26,596 bases of DNA from a virus. Shown here in pieces: positions 23,794 through 26,596 of this stretch. The DNA lies in IMG/VR virus record IMGVR_UViG_3300037427_003166, positions 1 through 26,596 of that record, one strand, 5' to 3'. The notes under the pieces were generated by a model. That model ran no database searches and had not been told where the DNA came from. It saw nothing but the letters and a program-made list of their open reading frames with translations. The translations under genes were made by a program, and so were the position numbers. Numbering within the stretch: position 1 is the stretch's first letter; each line of letters begins with the position of its first letter.

Positions 23794-25824
23794 TTAGATC
23801 TGCGCCCTATCAGGGTTCGCTCTAGATGGAAGCTTCTCGGGTAAAGGCTGCATAGTCTTTATTCCAGCGCCGGAAAGAGCGTTGTTAACAAGCATATATA
23901 GATCCGGGCTACTGGCGCGTAATTGCGCCATAGCTCGGTATCTATCTACTTCATTCATCTTTTTTATCTGTGAGGAGACACGCTTAGCTTGGGCGAACAT
24001 GTCTACCATTTGGCCGGTATTTGCTGCCCCCATAGGGCTCTGATCCGCCCCTGCGGTAGCCTCTTCTGGGAGAGGTGCGCCCTGTTCTGGAGATGGCTGG
24101 CCGCCGCCCTGTTGATCGGGCGGAGGCGCAGCACCTTCTGGTCCCGGTTGCTGCGCTGCTTCCGGGGGAGCCCCCTCCTGAGGCGGTCCTTGTTGTGGTT
24201 GACCCTCTTGCGGCTGACCCTGTTGGGGTTGGCCGGGAGGAGGGGCCATTCCAGAGGCTTGCTGTTGCTGCTGGGCCTCCATCTGTAATTCTTGAGACTG
24301 GATCTGGTATCTAGTCTGGATAAGCATTGCTTCGCCCTGAGATTCAGCGTTGGCGATCATGCCCTCACGTTGTGATCTATTTAGCTTCTTACCCTCTTCG
24401 TGGATAAGCTCTTGCTCCGTGTCGAAGTTGAAGTCCCTCGACTCCAAGAAGCTTCTTCGGCTGATCATGCCCGCATTAGCGAGGTTCATATCAAAAGAGG
24501 CTCTCTGAATGTCATCAGCCATCTTGAAGGGCTTAAACTTGAGAGTCATCCTGGGCAGATCCAAGAATGCGCAAACGCGATCCCTGACAAATTCTACAAG
24601 CCTGAGCATGTCCTGCCGGTTTCCCAAGAACTCGTTCTCAAGGGCGCGTAGGTTAACGGATGCCCCAGAGTATTGCTGCTCTCCGTAGAAAAACCCTGTG
24701 GGGACGCCCATGCCTGCGATAATCTGGTCGTTATAGACTCGCAGCTCTTGGTGAAGGAGGAGGGATTTTCCCTGCCCGCCGATCATTTGGTACCCAATCG
24801 GCACAGGCATGACGGGGATGTGGTTGTTGTCCATCCTCCACTTTTTGATCTGGCCTGAGACCTCGTCCTGCCAATCCTGTAGATTAACGTGGGCGTACGG
24901 ATTGTTCCCGTCCGTTGTGACTTGTGGGAACATTACTCGCATAGGAACAACGTGTTCCATTGCGACAGCTTCCTGCGCTTTCCGCAAGATCTGTAAGAAA
25001 AAGATGTCCTTCAGGACCGGGAGAATCAGAGGGGCTCCCCAGCCGCTATCCGAAGGGTCTCTAGAGACAGAGGCGCGTCGGCAGTGAAAAAGCTTAGAGC
25101 TTTCCAGGAGAATAGACCGCTTCTTTTTGAGCGACTCAATAAACACCTGTGGGATCGTTTCGATCATTGCCGGTTTGCCAAGCATGATGTCGTTTCTCAT
25201 GTGCCTCGGCATGTTGTAGTAATACTGGCTCTGCCCTGTTACCTCATTGTACTTAACCGTGATGCTTTTTGGATTCCATCTAATCAGCCGTATCTGCTGG
25301 GCCGACTTTATTGGCTCATCCTTCACATCGGCGAGGCCTACGTGCATACATTTTTCACAGGTCATATGGAACGCGAAGCTCTTCCATTTGTACTTAACTT
25401 CACGGGCAGGGTTAGCGTCACCACAGTTGCGGCATTTTAGAACCTTCTTGAACGGGAAAGATACGGACACAAAAGCGTTTCCATACGTGTACCTATCCAG
25501 GTTTGTTTCAATCAGAAACTGCCTTAAAAGGAACTGTCCCTCGAACATGCTCCGATACATCTCAACAAGACCTTCGTTATCATCTTCGTAGATGAGGTCT
25601 GTGATCGGGTATGTAGCGAGCTTGCTTGTCACCGCGCTGATCAACGGGTTGGTTAGCTGGTAGTAGAGGCACCAATCGAAAGTTTCTTTAATTGTCTTGG
25701 GCAGGTAGTTCTGGGCGACATCGAAAAAGGGGCTAGGATAAAACGACTCTGGCTTCCCAATAGTCTTTGCTCTGGATCTCGCGCCTAAAGAATATCGACC
25801 CGTTCTATTGTTTGAATACGCCAT
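23794..25824 (-). CDS. Portal protein with disordered Pro/Gln-rich C-terminus, 676 aa
   Basis: Dodecameric portal at the head vertex through which DNA is packaged and ejected. Portal-like features: N-terminal YYQLTNPLISAVTSKLATYP, TYGNAFVSVSFPF, the long central helix region, and IAGMGVPTGFFYGEQQYSG followed by LRALENEFLG, a pattern typical of phage portals. Unusual insert: a CxxC...CxxC zinc-knuckle-like loop (C131, C134, C156, C159). The last ~150 residues are a low-complexity Gln/Pro/Gly/Ala tail before a short helical end, longer than in most portals. ATG 25824 with AGGGAG upstream. The stop meets the convergent plus-strand gene exactly. Confidence 0.85.
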   Translation of the reverse strand: MAYSNNRTGRYSLGARSRAKTIGKPESFYPSPFFDVAQNYLPKTIKETFDWCLYYQLTNPLISAVTSKLATYPITDLIYEDDNEGLVEMYRSMFEGQFLLRQFLIETNLDRYTYGNAFVSVSFPFKKVLKCRNCGDANPAREVKYKWKSFAFHMTCEKCMHVGLADVKDEPIKSAQQIRLIRWNPKSITVKYNEVTGQSQYYYNMPRHMRNDIMLGKPAMIETIPQVFIESLKKKRSILLESSKLFHCRRASVSRDPSDSGWGAPLILPVLKDIFFLQILRKAQEAVAMEHVVPMRVMFPQVTTDGNNPYAHVNLQDWQDEVSGQIKKWRMDNNHIPVMPVPIGYQMIGGQGKSLLLHQELRVYNDQIIAGMGVPTGFFYGEQQYSGASVNLRALENEFLGNRQDMLRLVEFVRDRVCAFLDLPRMTLKFKPFKMADDIQRASFDMNLANAGMISRRSFLESRDFNFDTEQELIHEEGKKLNRSQREGMIANAESQGEAMLIQTRYQIQSQELQMEAQQQQQASGMAPPPGQPQQGQPQEGQPQQGPPQEGAPPEAAQQPGPEGAAPPPDQQGGGQPSPEQGAPLPEEATAGADQSPMGAANTGQMVDMFAQAKRVSSQIKKMNEVDRYRAMAQLRASSPDLYMLVNNALSGAGIKTMQPLPEKLPSRANPDRAQI
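24180..24240 (-). repeat. In-frame 15-bp near-repeats encoding GQPQQ/GQPQE in the portal tail
   Basis: Imperfect 15-bp units (plus-strand form GGTTGACCCTCTTGC, then GGCTGACCCTGTTGG and partial copies) encode a run of Gly-Gln-Pro-Gln-[Gln/Glu] pentapeptides in the disordered tail of the portal. The period is a multiple of three, so copy-number changes would keep the frame. Confidence 0.65.
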
Positions 25825-25835
25825 ACTTTAACTCC

Positions 25836-26513
25836 CTACGGAAGATGCTTCTTTAATTGGATTAGCAGCATCCTGGATGTTCCTTCAAGGAAGTCCTTTA
25901 CGGAAAGTGTTTTCATTAGCTGCACATCACTATCATTATTACCATCAAAGGTTGGTTTGCGGTTCTTACGCAACGCTTTTTTGACGGACTCTTGTTGAGA
26001 TATGCCATGCCCATCCAGAACGCTGGCCATTATACTGTTACACGGCTCCAGCGGGCCGGATCCATACACCATGCCGTAGTCAAGCATACAGGCGGAGACA
26101 TACTTATAGACTTCGCTAGAAACCTTGGCCTCTTCTTTAATCTGCGCAAGCACCTCAAGGGCGAATGCTGCTCTATGGGGAGTGGGCTTCTGTATAAGAT
26201 CAAACTTCGGTGGGACCCCGACCAATCCGGACGCAACAATGTCAAAGGCCTCCCAGCGCTCGTATGGCTGATCGGTTGTGTGACACATTCGAACGGCTTG
26301 GATCTTGTTCCTGTTCACCTCTGATATGGTGGAGTTCCACGTTCGTGCAATCTCAATCCAGCAGGTCTCAGGCTCCCAGGCGAGGTAGTCGGGACCAAAC
26401 TCTTTCACCATGATCAGATTCAAAACAAGCGGGTGCACATCCTTATTTGTAAAGGCTGTGCGTATTACCTCATCAGCAGGCTTCCCAACTTGTTTAGTCT
26501 TCTCAGCTTTCAT
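25836..26513 (-). CDS. Protein of unknown function upstream of portal, 225 aa
   Basis: ATG 26513 (MKAEKTKQVG) is chosen over the TTG one codon earlier; a GGATGA ribosome-like site precedes it. The protein is soluble and mostly helical, with blocks such as HPLVLNLIMVKEFGPDYLAWEPETCW and IVASGLVGVPPKFDLIQ; it has no membrane segment. A later part (SVKDFLEGTSRMLLIQLKKHLP) forms the C-terminal helix. It overlaps the upstream stop by 11 bases and ends 11 bases before the portal start, so it is the portal's immediate operon partner. The neighbourhood suggests a head-tail or packaging accessory role; no family is recognised. Confidence 0.8.
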   Translation of the reverse strand: MKAEKTKQVGKPADEVIRTAFTNKDVHPLVLNLIMVKEFGPDYLAWEPETCWIEIARTWNSTISEVNRNKIQAVRMCHTTDQPYERWEAFDIVASGLVGVPPKFDLIQKPTPHRAAFALEVLAQIKEEAKVSSEVYKYVSACMLDYGMVYGSGPLEPCNSIMASVLDGHGISQQESVKKALRKNRKPTFDGNNDSDVQLMKTLSVKDFLEGTSRMLLIQLKKHLP

Positions 26514-26596
26514 CAATCATCCGCGCTATAGCATTCCTATGGGTGACCGGTAGGCTTTTGAACACGTTTGCGGGGTCCTCTTTGAACTCCCCGGAA
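26503..26596 (-). CDS. 3' end of an upstream gene (partial)
   Basis: A minus-strand frame entering from the right edge and ending at TGA (26505-26503). Thirty residues are visible, including EFKEDPANVFKSLPVTHRNA and ending IARMIDES, a normal-looking helical C-terminus. Its stop overlaps the start of the 225-aa gene by 11 bases, as elsewhere in this operon. Too little is present to identify it. Confidence 0.6.
   Translation of the reverse strand, partial: SGEFKEDPANVFKSLPVTHRNAIARMIDES

Noticed and set aside
1-26596. tRNA genes, CRISPR arrays, insertion sequences, integrase or attachment sites
   Set aside because: None recognised; gaps between genes are all shorter than about 150 bases and show no such structure.

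Overview
The window is the head-and-packaging region of a tailed phage genome (Caudoviricetes) or a prophage-like equivalent. It holds a portal protein, a large terminase, a prohead protease and a likely baseplate spike, packed almost without gaps. Nearly everything reads on the minus strand, with start and stop codons often overlapping by 1-4 nt and strong AGGAG-type ribosome sites. No tRNA, rRNA, integrase, insertion sequence or CRISPR array was seen. The host cannot be named from the sequence; the ribosome sites point to a bacterium.

In transcription order (right to left): the 3' end of one gene, a 225-aa unknown protein and the portal (23794-25824). Next come two tiny plus-strand genes (23455-23793), one of them a cysteine-rich protein. 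They are followed by a 2089-codon gene (17103-23372) encoding bacterial-type RNA polymerase beta and beta-prime as one polypeptide. The polymerase gene overlaps the start of a spike-like protein (15637-17103). Then follow a 156-aa protein, a 658-aa probable virion protein (13088-15064), several unknown proteins, an SNF2-like helicase (8792-10612), a 54-aa four-cysteine protein, the large terminase (6824-8521), five unknown small, mostly basic or Ala/Pro-rich proteins, the prohead protease (1663-3345) and three genes in the usual place of scaffold or capsid-associated proteins. The last of these runs off the left edge. Major capsid, tail tube, sheath and tape-measure genes are not in the window.

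The standout is the fused polymerase. By eye it keeps the catalytic NADFDGD loop, the beta GRHGNKG block, bridge helix, trigger loop and the C-terminal four-cysteine zinc site. It lacks the N-terminal beta-prime zinc finger and has changes at the main rifampicin-contact positions. No alpha or sigma gene is visible. Its position between portal and spike, coupled to virion genes, suggests either a polymerase packaged in the particle to start early transcription, as in phiKZ-type phages, or a late enzyme made with the structural proteins.

Other points worth attention are the helicase inside the packaging operon, two plus-strand islands in an otherwise minus-strand region, a recurrent short x-K-[TVIL]-A motif in several presumed virion proteins (possible maturation sites), and a perfect GAAA-capped hairpin between the two leftmost genes.
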